Below, piece by piece: positions 52,230-60,823 of a stretch of 64,000 bases of DNA. This stretch comes from Pseudacidovorax intermedius (lineage in GTDB: Bacteria; Pseudomonadota; Gammaproteobacteria; Burkholderiales; Burkholderiaceae_C): contig NZ_LDSL01000130.1 in the NCBI RefSeq assembly GCF_001476815.1, forward strand, positions 1 through 64,000, given 5' to 3'. The notes under the pieces were generated by a model. The model saw only the letters and a list, made by a program, of their open reading frames with translations. It was not told the origin of the DNA and did no database searches. The position numbers and the translations under genes are program-made. Every line of letters starts with the position of its first letter. Positions within the stretch are counted from its first letter, which is position 1.

Positions 52230-55200
52230 ATGCAACAGCTCATTCAGTTTCTCAAGTTCCTGGTCAGCCGCCAGGTCCTCGGCTTCCTCGTGGTGGCTGC
52301 GCTGGCGCTCGCCATCTGGTTCGTCGGTCCGCTGCTGGTCTTCGCCGGTGCCCGCCCCTTGGCATCGCCCATGCTGCGCGTGGCGCTCATCCTGATGCTG
52401 CTGCTCACGCTCGGCCTGTGGCTGGCGGCCTGGCCGGTCAGGCTGGCAGCCATTCCCGCGCTCTGCCTGCTCGTGTGGGAAGTCGGACCCTTGCTCGCCC
52501 TTGGCAACGTGGCGCCGTTGAAGGCCGTAGGGCCCAGGCTGGGCCTCATCGGGCTGATCCTTGGCCTGTGCCTGCTGTACGGCATCTATCGGCTCTGGCA
52601 GGCCATGCGGACCGACACCGAGTTCCTGAAGAAGGTGTTGAACTTCGGCTCCGGCGCCAGTGCGGCGGAGCAGGGCACCGAAGGGCTGAAGGCGGTCAAC
52701 GAATCGGTCTACCAGGCGCTGCGACAGCTCAAGGGCTTGCAGTTGCGCGGCGGCTTCCTGCGCCGCGTCTTCGAGGCCCGGCGATTCGTCTACGAGTTGC
52801 CCTGGTACATGATCGTGGGCAGTCCGGGCGCCGGCAAGACCACGGCGCTGTTGAACGCCGGCCTGCAGTTCCCTGCCTCGCGACAGACGGGGCACATCAC
52901 ACGGGCCGCGGCGCTGAGTGCCAACAGCGGGACGATGAACTGCAGCTGGTGGATCGCCAACGAGGCGGTCTTCATCGACACCGCCGGCCGCTACACGACG
53001 CAGCAGAGCGACAGGCAGCGGGATGCGGCGGAGTGGGGCGGCTTCCTCGCCTTGCTGCGCAAGCACCGGCCCCGTGCGCCGATCAACGGCGTCATCGTGG
53101 TGCTGAGCGTGAAGGAGCTCAGGCGCCTCAGTCCCGACGAGCGCATCGACCATGCGGCCCAGCTGCGCGACCGGCTTGCCGAGTTGCGCAGCGAGCTCGG
53201 CATCCGTTTCCCGGTCTATGTCATGGTCACCATGGCGGATCAGCTCGGTGGCTTCGAGGAATATTTCCAGTCGCTCACCAGCGAAGGCCGCGCACAGGTC
53301 TGGGGCTTCACCTTGCCCTTTGCCGCGGCCCGTCCGGCTCGCCGGACGTCCGACGCGGAGGATGGCCGCTCGGCGATTCGACAGCAGGTGGAGGCCGAGT
53401 TCGACCTCATCCACCGCCGGGTTGCCGACGGGCTGCGCGGCCGGCTGGTGGAGGAGTTCGACGTCCAGCGGCGGCGGCGGCTCTTCGCCCTGCCGCAGGA
53501 ACTCGCGCAACTGCGCGAGCCACTGTTCGAGGTGCTGGACGGCATCTTCCTCGACTCTCGCTTCGACGACACCCAGGCCGGGGCCATGCTGCGGGGGGTC
53601 TACTTCACCAGTGCCGCCCAGGTGCAGTCGATGCCCTTGCCGGAGGGTGGCATTCTCAAGCGGTTGCTCGCGAGGATCGCCACGATCAAGGCCGCCGAGA
53701 AAGAAAGGCAGAAGCAAGGGCAGGGGACCGTCGACCAGAAAAAAACGACGGAGCAGGACGCCGGGTCAGCGCCGGTGCCGCCCGACGGCACAGGCACTTT
53801 TGTCCATCGCGGCTTTTTCCTGCAGGACCTGTTCGCACGCATCGTCATCCCCGAGGCCCATCTCGTCCGTCCAAACCTGCGGTGGGAAGTGCGCTTCCGC
53901 CTGCTGCAGACGCTGGGGCATGCGTTGTCGGTGGTCGTGTTGCTCTGGATCGCGGCAGCCCTCGCACTGAGCTTCCGCAGCAACGGCAACTACCTGCAGA
54001 CCATCGAGCAGAAGGCCAAGGCGTTGTCCGCCACGCTTGCGCAGGCCGGCCGTCCGGTGCCGCCTGCCGCCATGCCGCAGGTGCTGGACGACGCCTACGA
54101 TCTGCCGGCCTATCCAGGGCTGGACCTGTCGAATCCGCCGTCGACCTACCAGTACGGTCTCTACAGCGCGTCGCCGGTCGTCGATGCCTCCGGCAAGCTG
54201 TATGCACGCCTGGAGGACGAATTGCTGCTGCCGCTGGTGCTCGGCCGCATGGAGGACGAACTGTCGCGCAGCCTTCGGGAGCAGGATGCGCGCGCCGCCT
54301 ATGCCGCGCTGCGGGCCTACAAGCTGCTGCACGATCCGCAGCGCTACATGCAGGGCGGCGCGGCCGAGGTCCGGGCCTGGGTGCTCAAGGACTGGGAAAC
54401 ACGCGAGAGCGCAGCAGTGTTCGGCGGCCGGGCTGCCATGGTGGGCCATGTCGAGCGGCTCTTCTCGGGTGCGCGGCTCGTGCAGTCGCCATCGCTGCCC
54501 AAGGAGGTGCTGGTGCGCGAAGTCCAGGCCTTCCTGGGAAGCAGCACCTCGAGCCAGCGGGTCTACGAGCGTGCCAAGTCGGCCATGGCGCTGGAAGCGC
54601 CTGCCGAGTTCACCCTCGTCCGGGCGGTGGGCCCGCAGGTCGGCACAGTCTTTGCCAGGGCCGAGGGCGAGCCGCTGGAGAGCGGCATTCCCGGCCTCTT
54701 CACCTATGACGGCTACCACGGGGTATTCGACAAACGGCTGACCGAGTTCGTGGCCCGCGCCCAGCAGGACGACGCATGGGTGATGGGCCGGAGCATGGCG
54801 AATGGCAAGGCCGAGGCGTTGGGCGCCGATGGCCGACCGCCGCGCGATGCGGCGCTGCTGGAGGATGTACGCCGGCAGTACCTGAGCGAGTACGCCGCCC
54901 GCTGGACCACCTTCCTCGAATCGGTCCGCGTCGTGGGTGCCCAGGGGGGCGGCGGCAGTCTCGGCTTCGACCTCAGTGTGCTGCGTCAGCTGGCCGCGCC
55001 CGATTCGCCCCTGGCCCGCCTGGCGCGTGCCGCGGCGCGAGAAACCAGCCTGTCGCGACCGCTGGGGGGCGGGCCGCAGGACAACAAGGGCCTGCTGGAC
55101 AAGGCCACCGAGCAGATCGACCGCCAGACGCGCGAGCTCACCCGCAACCTGGGCATCCGTCCTGAAGAGCGCCTGGAGCGCCAGTTGGTCGACGACCGGT

Positions 55201-56318
55201 TCGCGGCACTGCGCGAGATCGTGACCGGCCAGCCCGACCTGACGGCGGTGGCCACCGGCCCGGGCACCGGCCGCGCGAGCCTGGACAGCATTCTGGGCGT
55301 GATCAACGAGCTCTACACAGTGCTGGTGGTGGCCGACACGGCCATGACTGCCGGCAGCCTGCCGCCAGGGGGCGCCGACGTGGGCGCACGCATGAAGCTG
55401 GAGGCCGGCAAATTGCCGGCCCCTTTTCGTGAGGTGCTCACCGCGCTCGCGACCAACGCCGCCGACAAGGTCCTGGATGGCACCACGGCCATTCTGCGCA
55501 AACAGGCCCAGCAGCAGTTCGACCGGCTGATGGGCCTGTTCGCATTGAACGTCACCGAGCCCTGCCGGCGCGGCATCCAGGGGCGCTATCCCTTCGTCGA
55601 CGCCGGCGAGGACGCGTCGGCCGAGGACGTGTCGCTGATGTTCAGTGCGGGCGGCGCCGTCGACAGCTATTTCACCAAGTACCTGGCGCCGTTCGTCGAC
55701 GCCAGCGTGCGCCCCTGGCGCTACAAGAATCCTGCAACGGGCAACGCGCTCGTCGGGGTGGAGAACGCCGCCGCCGGTGTGGCGCCGGCGCCGGCCGTCT
55801 CAGGCCCCACGCTGCTGGGCGAACTGCTCAAGCTGCTGGCGCAGGGCGGCCCGGACCTGGCGTTCTTCCAGCGCGCGCAGCAGGTCCGCGATCTGCTGTT
55901 CCGCGATGCGGATGGGCGCCGGCTGTCCTGGAAGATGGATCTGCGCGTGACGGAGCTCGAACCCAGCATCACTGAACTCATCATCGACATCGACGGCCAG
56001 GCGCAGCGCTACGTGCACGGGCCGGTAGAGCCGCTGGCGGTCAAGTGGCCGGGGCCGCGCGGGGGTGTGTCGGCGCAGATCACGGCGCAGCCGCGCATTT
56101 CCGCCGCCGGCTCGACCATCCTGGCCCAGGGCCCCTGGGCCATCGTCCGTCTGCTGCGCAAGGGGCGGATCGTGAGCACCGCGACGCCGGGCCACACGGC
56201 GGTGGAATACAACCTGGACGGCCGCCGGGCCGTGCTCGATGTCAGCAGCGGCAGCCAACCCAATCCCTTCAACAGCGATCTGCTGAGCGGCTTTCGCTGC
56301 CCCGGGGTGGCCGGCTGA
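52230..56318 (+). CDS. tssM: T6SS membrane protein TssM (IcmF family)
   Basis: A 1362-residue inner-membrane protein that forms the trans-envelope channel with TssL and TssJ. Three N-terminal membrane helices come before residue 130. The cytoplasmic GTPase-like domain has an intact Walker A (VGSPGAGKTTALLNAG, near residue 200) and Walker B-like VFIDTAGRYTTQQ. A further membrane helix (VVVLLWIAAALALSF) is near 570, and the large periplasmic part holds IcmF-related and DUF1215/ImcF C-terminal domains. Length is at the upper side of the family. Since TssJ here lacks a lipid anchor, TssM contacts to the outer membrane may differ. tagF begins two bases after the stop. Confidence 0.96.
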   Translation: MQQLIQFLKFLVSRQVLGFLVVAALALAIWFVGPLLVFAGARPLASPMLRVALILMLLLTLGLWLAAWPVRLAAIPALCLLVWEVGPLLALGNVAPLKAVGPRLGLIGLILGLCLLYGIYRLWQAMRTDTEFLKKVLNFGSGASAAEQGTEGLKAVNESVYQALRQLKGLQLRGGFLRRVFEARRFVYELPWYMIVGSPGAGKTTALLNAGLQFPASRQTGHITRAAALSANSGTMNCSWWIANEAVFIDTAGRYTTQQSDRQRDAAEWGGFLALLRKHRPRAPINGVIVVLSVKELRRLSPDERIDHAAQLRDRLAELRSELGIRFPVYVMVTMADQLGGFEEYFQSLTSEGRAQVWGFTLPFAAARPARRTSDAEDGRSAIRQQVEAEFDLIHRRVADGLRGRLVEEFDVQRRRRLFALPQELAQLREPLFEVLDGIFLDSRFDDTQAGAMLRGVYFTSAAQVQSMPLPEGGILKRLLARIATIKAAEKERQKQGQGTVDQKKTTEQDAGSAPVPPDGTGTFVHRGFFLQDLFARIVIPEAHLVRPNLRWEVRFRLLQTLGHALSVVVLLWIAAALALSFRSNGNYLQTIEQKAKALSATLAQAGRPVPPAAMPQVLDDAYDLPAYPGLDLSNPPSTYQYGLYSASPVVDASGKLYARLEDELLLPLVLGRMEDELSRSLREQDARAAYAALRAYKLLHDPQRYMQGGAAEVRAWVLKDWETRESAAVFGGRAAMVGHVERLFSGARLVQSPSLPKEVLVREVQAFLGSSTSSQRVYERAKSAMALEAPAEFTLVRAVGPQVGTVFARAEGEPLESGIPGLFTYDGYHGVFDKRLTEFVARAQQDDAWVMGRSMANGKAEALGADGRPPRDAALLEDVRRQYLSEYAARWTTFLESVRVVGAQGGGGSLGFDLSVLRQLAAPDSPLARLARAAARETSLSRPLGGGPQDNKGLLDKATEQIDRQTRELTRNLGIRPEERLERQLVDDRFAALREIVTGQPDLTAVATGPGTGRASLDSILGVINELYTVLVVADTAMTAGSLPPGGADVGARMKLEAGKLPAPFREVLTALATNAADKVLDGTTAILRKQAQQQFDRLMGLFALNVTEPCRRGIQGRYPFVDAGEDASAEDVSLMFSAGGAVDSYFTKYLAPFVDASVRPWRYKNPATGNALVGVENAAAGVAPAPAVSGPTLLGELLKLLAQGGPDLAFFQRAQQVRDLLFRDADGRRLSWKMDLRVTELEPSITELIIDIDGQAQRYVHGPVEPLAVKWPGPRGGVSAQITAQPRISAAGSTILAQGPWAIVRLLRKGRIVSTATPGHTAVEYNLDGRRAVLDVSSGSQPNPFNSDLLSGFRCPGVAG

Positions 56319-56319
56319 G

Positions 56320-57066
56320 ATGTGGGGCCGTTTCTTTCTTGCGCGGATCAGCCCGCCGGCCATCTGGGGCCGTCTTCCCGCGCATGCCGACTTCGTGCGC
56401 AGCGGCGTTCGCCATCGCGAAGCCGAGGCCTGGGAGGGCTGGTTGCGCGCCGTGCAGCCGGCGCCTTCGGAAGCGCCACCGGATGGCCTCGGCGTGACGC
56501 GGGCCGGCATCGCCGGGCTGCCGATCGCCTTCGTGCTTCCTGCCGCCAGCCTGGGCCTGGGTGCCGGTGGCGCCGTGCTGGGCGCGATGGTGGCGTCGCA
56601 GGACAAGGTGGGGCGCCAGCACCCGTTGATCGTGTACCGGCGGGCGTCCCGCCAGTGGCTGGTGCGGCACTTCTCGCAGGCGGATGGCGGCGCGCTTGGC
56701 TGGCAGTGGATGCTGGCGCGCCTGTTGGCCCGCCGCACACGGTCCGACGCCGGCTGCACGCTGAGCCTGCTGGCGGAAGAGGTCGAAGACCAGTGGCGCC
56801 TGTGGTCTGGCGGCTCTGGGCGGAGCCCAGGCCAGGTGCGTCCACCGGTTCCCGAAACAACCGCCATGCACCCGGGCACAGACGGCGAAGTGCTGGCGGA
56901 CGATCCGGCCGCGAGTCTGCACGGTGTGCAGCATCTGCCCTGGCCTGACTGGCCGCAGCGCCTCCATGGCGCCCAACCACGTGCGGCGTTCTGGCAGCAG
57001 GATGCACACGGGCGCATCGTCATGGCCGCGGAACGCCTGCAACCTCTGTGGAAGGTGGCCTCATGA
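56320..57066 (+). CDS. tagF: T6SS-associated protein TagF
   Basis: A 248-residue cytoplasmic TagF (DUF2094/ImpM). The conserved start is WGRLPAHADFVRSGVRHREA, and GRQHPLIVYRRAS and the late DWPQRLH segment are typical. In Pseudomonas, TagF represses T6SS assembly independently of the Fha/PppA kinase-phosphatase switch. No PpkA kinase or PppA phosphatase gene is in the window. The start at 56320 is one base after the tssM stop, and the stop overlaps the next start (ATGA), so translation is coupled on both sides. Confidence 0.92.
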   Translation: MWGRFFLARISPPAIWGRLPAHADFVRSGVRHREAEAWEGWLRAVQPAPSEAPPDGLGVTRAGIAGLPIAFVLPAASLGLGAGGAVLGAMVASQDKVGRQHPLIVYRRASRQWLVRHFSQADGGALGWQWMLARLLARRTRSDAGCTLSLLAEEVEDQWRLWSGGSGRSPGQVRPPVPETTAMHPGTDGEVLADDPAASLHGVQHLPWPDWPQRLHGAQPRAAFWQQDAHGRIVMAAERLQPLWKVAS

Positions 57067-58166
57067 CATCGCAGGCCACCCCCTGGCCGCATCACGTGGC
57101 CCCCATGCCGCTGCGCGTTCGGCTGCTTCACAGCTTCGGGCAAGCGCGCGACGCGGCGGTCGACCTTGGCGTCGACGGCATGGCCCTGGTGGACCTGCTG
57201 CACGCACTCGGCGAGCCGGCGCACGATGCGGAACTGGCGCTGCCGGGGGCCTGCCATCTGCGCTGGAATGCCGCCGAGGATGCGTGGCAATGGTGCGACG
57301 AGGGCGTTGCGCTCGTCTGCACCTTGAATGGACGGCGCCTGCGGCCGGGCGTGCTGCGCAGCCTGGTACCGGGTGACATCCTGGAAGTCGGCCTGCTGCG
57401 CCTGGCCATTGAGCGGGGAGAGGTGTGGCCGGCGGCCGTCGTTCCGGAGGCCTGGGCGCCGATGGCGCCGCAGGCCAGGGAGGCGCCGATCGACGACAGC
57501 GCATTCGACCTGCGTGACCTGGCGGGAACCGGCCAGCCCGGCCGCCGGGATTTCGACTCCATGCATGCCGCGGACGACGCCTTCGGGCTGATCGGCCTCG
57601 ACCGCAGGCAGGCGGGCCGGCCGGACGAGGTGCTCGCCTCGCTGCTTCAGCATGTCCAGCCCGATGCTGCGCCTGCAAGCGAGGACACGACGCCGTTGCC
57701 CGCTCCCGTGGCCCCGGTCGGTGGACAGCCCTCACTGCTTGATCGGCTCCATGAGGAGTTCGTGCGGGTCGTGCGCGATCCGTCGCAACTGGCAGGGCAG
57801 GCGGTGGATTCACCGGTCGCCGACCCGGCCGGCGGAACGCCCGTACCGTCTTTCGACGAGCTGAGGCGCGAGGCGCGCCAGTTCGCGTCGCTGCGCGACA
57901 TCCTGGAGCCGCGCGCTGAGTTCGATGCCTTTCTCGAGCAGTTCGCTTGCCCGGGGCAGGATGCGTTGACGGACCTCGGCGGCAGGGAGGACGTCTTGCG
58001 CCTGTTCGTCCCGGCCGCCAGCCTGCGCGTGCACACCGCGGCGCTGCCCACGCTCACCCGGCGCGAGCACCACGCCTTCTCACCCGACAGTCCCGCGGCA
58101 TTCGACAGGGCGACTGCGGCGCAGGCTAGCCGTGAGCCGCTGCCGCCGGAAGGGGGTCGCGAATGA
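57063..58166 (+). CDS. tagK: TagK-like T6SS-associated protein with FHA-like N-terminus
   Basis: A 367-residue protein. The N-terminal part (residues 30-130) has an FHA-like beta region (VALVCTLNGRRLRPGVLRSL, LVPGDILEVGLLRLAIERGE) without the usual phosphothreonine-binding GR-x-x-x-N core. The C-terminal part (residues 215-350) resembles the TagK domain: SLLDRLHEEFVRVVRDP, VLRLFVPAASLR and ALPTLTRREHHAFS, as I recall it from Burkholderiales T6SS clusters. The role of TagK is unknown; scaffold or regulatory functions are plausible. ATG 57063 overlaps the tagF stop and has GGAAGGTGG upstream; ATG 57048 is possible but lies inside tagF. tssE overlaps at the other end by ATGA. Confidence 0.65.
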   Translation: MTSQATPWPHHVAPMPLRVRLLHSFGQARDAAVDLGVDGMALVDLLHALGEPAHDAELALPGACHLRWNAAEDAWQWCDEGVALVCTLNGRRLRPGVLRSLVPGDILEVGLLRLAIERGEVWPAAVVPEAWAPMAPQAREAPIDDSAFDLRDLAGTGQPGRRDFDSMHAADDAFGLIGLDRRQAGRPDEVLASLLQHVQPDAAPASEDTTPLPAPVAPVGGQPSLLDRLHEEFVRVVRDPSQLAGQAVDSPVADPAGGTPVPSFDELRREARQFASLRDILEPRAEFDAFLEQFACPGQDALTDLGGREDVLRLFVPAASLRVHTAALPTLTRREHHAFSPDSPAAFDRATAAQASREPLPPEGGRE

Positions 58167-58882
58167 GCGGCACGGCATCGCTCGACGCGCACTCGGCGGC
58201 ACCCGGGCCTTCCGATCTGCCGACCGAGGCCGGCACGGTTGGCGCGCCGGCTGCACGGCCTGAGCCGGTATTCCGGCGAAGTGTCCCGGCCCGCGACCAT
58301 GAAGCCGGCGAGCGCGCCATGCACCCGGGCGTGCGGCTCACGCGCGCCCCGGCCGAGCGTCCCTGGCGCGCCGAAGCGCGGCTGCTGCCGACCCTGTTCG
58401 ACCGCCTGCGCGACGAGGCGCCCGGCCGGCGCCAGGGCACGTCGGCCACGCCCGCTGTCACCGTGGCGCAGTTGCGCGACATCGTCCAGCGCGACCTGGC
58501 CTATCTGCTCAACACCACCAACATCGAAAACCTGCTCGACCGCGAGCGGCATGCAGCGGCCGCGTCCTCGACGATCAATTTCGGCGTGCCGGCGCTGGCA
58601 GGCGGCTATGCCTCCGAGCGGCGCTGGGCCGCCATCGAAAAGATCATCCGCCGCGCCATCGCTGATTTCGAGCCGCGGCTGATTCCCGAGTCGGTGCAGG
58701 TGACGCCGCTGCGGCCCGCGGGCGGCGGCGACGACTACAACGTGCTGCTGTTCGAGATCCATGCCGTGATCGGCTGCAAGCCCTTTCCGGTGGAGCTCAC
58801 GGTGCGCAGCTCGCTCGACCTGGAGACCAGCCGCATGCGCGTGGCAGGCAGCCACCGCAGCGGCACCGACGCGGCCGATTGA
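58163..58882 (+). CDS. tssE: T6SS baseplate protein TssE (gp25-like) with long N-terminal extension
   Basis: A 239-residue protein. The gp25-like lysozyme-fold core starts near residue 72 (LLPTLFDRLRDEAP) with LRDIVQRDLAYLLNTTN, STINFGVPALAGGY and the helix EKIIRRAIADFEPRLIPES. TssE is the sheath-initiation part of the baseplate. Usual TssE proteins have about 140-170 residues; here about 65 residues, Pro/Ala-rich with the repeated word RPEP/RAPAERP, precede the core. ATG 58163 overlaps the preceding stop (ATGA); a later start at Met53 (about 58319) would give a normal length, so the extension might be untranslated. tssF begins 20 bases after the stop. Confidence 0.92.
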   Translation: MSGTASLDAHSAAPGPSDLPTEAGTVGAPAARPEPVFRRSVPARDHEAGERAMHPGVRLTRAPAERPWRAEARLLPTLFDRLRDEAPGRRQGTSATPAVTVAQLRDIVQRDLAYLLNTTNIENLLDRERHAAAASSTINFGVPALAGGYASERRWAAIEKIIRRAIADFEPRLIPESVQVTPLRPAGGGDDYNVLLFEIHAVIGCKPFPVELTVRSSLDLETSRMRVAGSHRSGTDAAD

Positions 58883-58902
58883 CCGCCTGACCCGAGACGT
58901 CC

Positions 58903-60783
58903 ATGGATCCGCAACTGCTCGACTACTACAACCGCGAACTCATCTACATGCGGGAGATGGCGCGCGAGTTCGCCGCCTCGCATCCCAAGATCGCCGGCCG
59001 GCTCGGCATGCATGGCGTGGAAATGGCCGACCCCTATGTGGAGCGGCTGGTGGAGGCCTTCTGCTTCATGTCGGCGCGCATGCAGATCAAGCTGGACGCC
59101 GAGTTTCCGAACTTCACCCAGCGGCTGCTGGAGGTGCTCTACCCCAACTACCTCAGTCCCACGCCGGCGATGGCCGTCGCGCAGCTGCATCCCAGCCAAC
59201 TGCAGGGGGACCTGGCGCGCGGGCTCGTGGTGCCGCGCGACACCGCCTTCCATACCCGCGTGCCCGATGGCGAGGAAACACCCTGCGAATTCCGCTCCAG
59301 CCAGGACGTGACGCTCTGGCCGGTGGAGATCGCCGATGCACGCCTGACCGGCGCGCCGCCCGACATGCCTGGCCTGGAACGCTTTCTTCCCGCCCATGTG
59401 CAGGTGGCGGGCGCGCTGCGGCTGCGTCTTCGCACGCAGAAGGGCCTGCGCTTCGAGGACCTGGGCGCGCTGGACACCTTGCCGATCTACCTGTGCGGCG
59501 ATCCGCAGCTGGCCTCGCATGTGTTCGAACTGCTCCATACCTCGGCCGTGGCCTCCTTCACCGGTGCCCCTGGCCGGCTGCTCGAGCAGCCGCATGTGGT
59601 GACGTCCCAGGCGCTGGGCCATCATGGCCTGGAGCCGGGCCAGGGGCTGCTGCCGCTGGAATGGCGTGGCTTCCATGGCCACAACCTGCTCCACGAATAC
59701 TTTGCCTGCCCGGAGCGCTTCTATTTCTTCGCGCTCAATGGGCTGGCCCCGGGCCTGCGGAAACTCGCTTCCGACGAAGCGGAAATCGTGGTGCTGCTCA
59801 GCCGCGCGCCAGGTGCTCTGGCGGCCGTGGTCGATGCGGCCCAGTTCGCGCTGTTTTGCACGCCCGTCGTCAACCTGTTCGAACGGCGCACAGACCGGCT
59901 GGAGATCAACGCCGCCCAGCCGGAATTCCACCTGGTGCCGGACCGTTCCCGGCCGATGGACTTCGAGGTCTATGCCGTCCGCGGCGTACAAGGCCATCAG
60001 GCGCGCACCGCCGACGGCGTCGAGTTCCGGCCGCTCTATCAGAGCCTGAACCAGGACGAAGGCAACCATGGCCGCTACTTCAGCATGCGGCGCGAAGCCC
60101 GCCTGGCGTCCGACACCGCCCGCCGGTACGGCACACGCACGCCCTATGTGGGAACGGAGGTCTTCCTGTCGCTGGTGGACCAGCACGAGGCGCCATATGC
60201 GGACACCATCCGCTACCTCTCCGTGCGGGCGCTGCTCACCAACCGGGACCTGCCGGCCCTCGTGCCGCGCGACGGGCGAGCCGACCTGCAGGTGGGGCAG
60301 TCGGTGCCGGTGGCGTCCGTGGGTCTCATTCGTCCCCCCAGCCTGCCGCGTCCGCCTTTTGCCGAACGCGAACTGGCGTGGCGGCTGATCCGCCAGCTCA
60401 ACTTCAACCACCTGCCGCTGGCCGACGTGGACCATCGCCAGGGTGCGCAGGGGCTGCGTGACCTGCTGCGCCTGTTCGCGGCCGCGGGCAACGACGCCCA
60501 GTCGCGGCAGATCGACAGTCTGGTCGGCTCCCGCATCGAGCCCGTCACACGCAGGCTGCCGGGTGGCGGTCCGCTGGTCTATGGCCGGGGCGTGCAATGC
60601 ACCCTGACGGTGGACGAGCAGGGATTTTCCGGCGGCAGTCCCTATTTGTTCGGCCTGGTGCTGGAGCACTACCTGGCCCGGCACGTGAGCATCAATGTGT
60701 TCACCCAGACACGCCTGACGTCGATGCAGCGCGGCCTGGTTGCGCAGTGGCCGGTGCGAATGGGAAGCCGCGGCGCCGTGTAG
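58903..60783 (+). CDS. tssF: T6SS baseplate protein TssF
   Basis: A 626-residue baseplate wedge protein. The opening DPQLLDYYNRELIYMREMA and AREFAASHPKIAGRLG are hallmarks; FPNFTQRLLEVLYPNYLSPT and PRPPFAERELAWRLIRQLNF are also typical. It normally forms a complex with TssG and TssE, and tssG almost always follows directly. Here no tssG follows: vgrG starts 40 bases after the stop. The gene itself is complete. Confidence 0.96.
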   Translation: MDPQLLDYYNRELIYMREMAREFAASHPKIAGRLGMHGVEMADPYVERLVEAFCFMSARMQIKLDAEFPNFTQRLLEVLYPNYLSPTPAMAVAQLHPSQLQGDLARGLVVPRDTAFHTRVPDGEETPCEFRSSQDVTLWPVEIADARLTGAPPDMPGLERFLPAHVQVAGALRLRLRTQKGLRFEDLGALDTLPIYLCGDPQLASHVFELLHTSAVASFTGAPGRLLEQPHVVTSQALGHHGLEPGQGLLPLEWRGFHGHNLLHEYFACPERFYFFALNGLAPGLRKLASDEAEIVVLLSRAPGALAAVVDAAQFALFCTPVVNLFERRTDRLEINAAQPEFHLVPDRSRPMDFEVYAVRGVQGHQARTADGVEFRPLYQSLNQDEGNHGRYFSMRREARLASDTARRYGTRTPYVGTEVFLSLVDQHEAPYADTIRYLSVRALLTNRDLPALVPRDGRADLQVGQSVPVASVGLIRPPSLPRPPFAERELAWRLIRQLNFNHLPLADVDHRQGAQGLRDLLRLFAAAGNDAQSRQIDSLVGSRIEPVTRRLPGGGPLVYGRGVQCTLTVDEQGFSGGSPYLFGLVLEHYLARHVSINVFTQTRLTSMQRGLVAQWPVRMGSRGAV

Positions 60784-60823
60784 TGCGCGGATGGCGCCAC
60801 CAAGCAAGAGGAGGGAGAACGTC

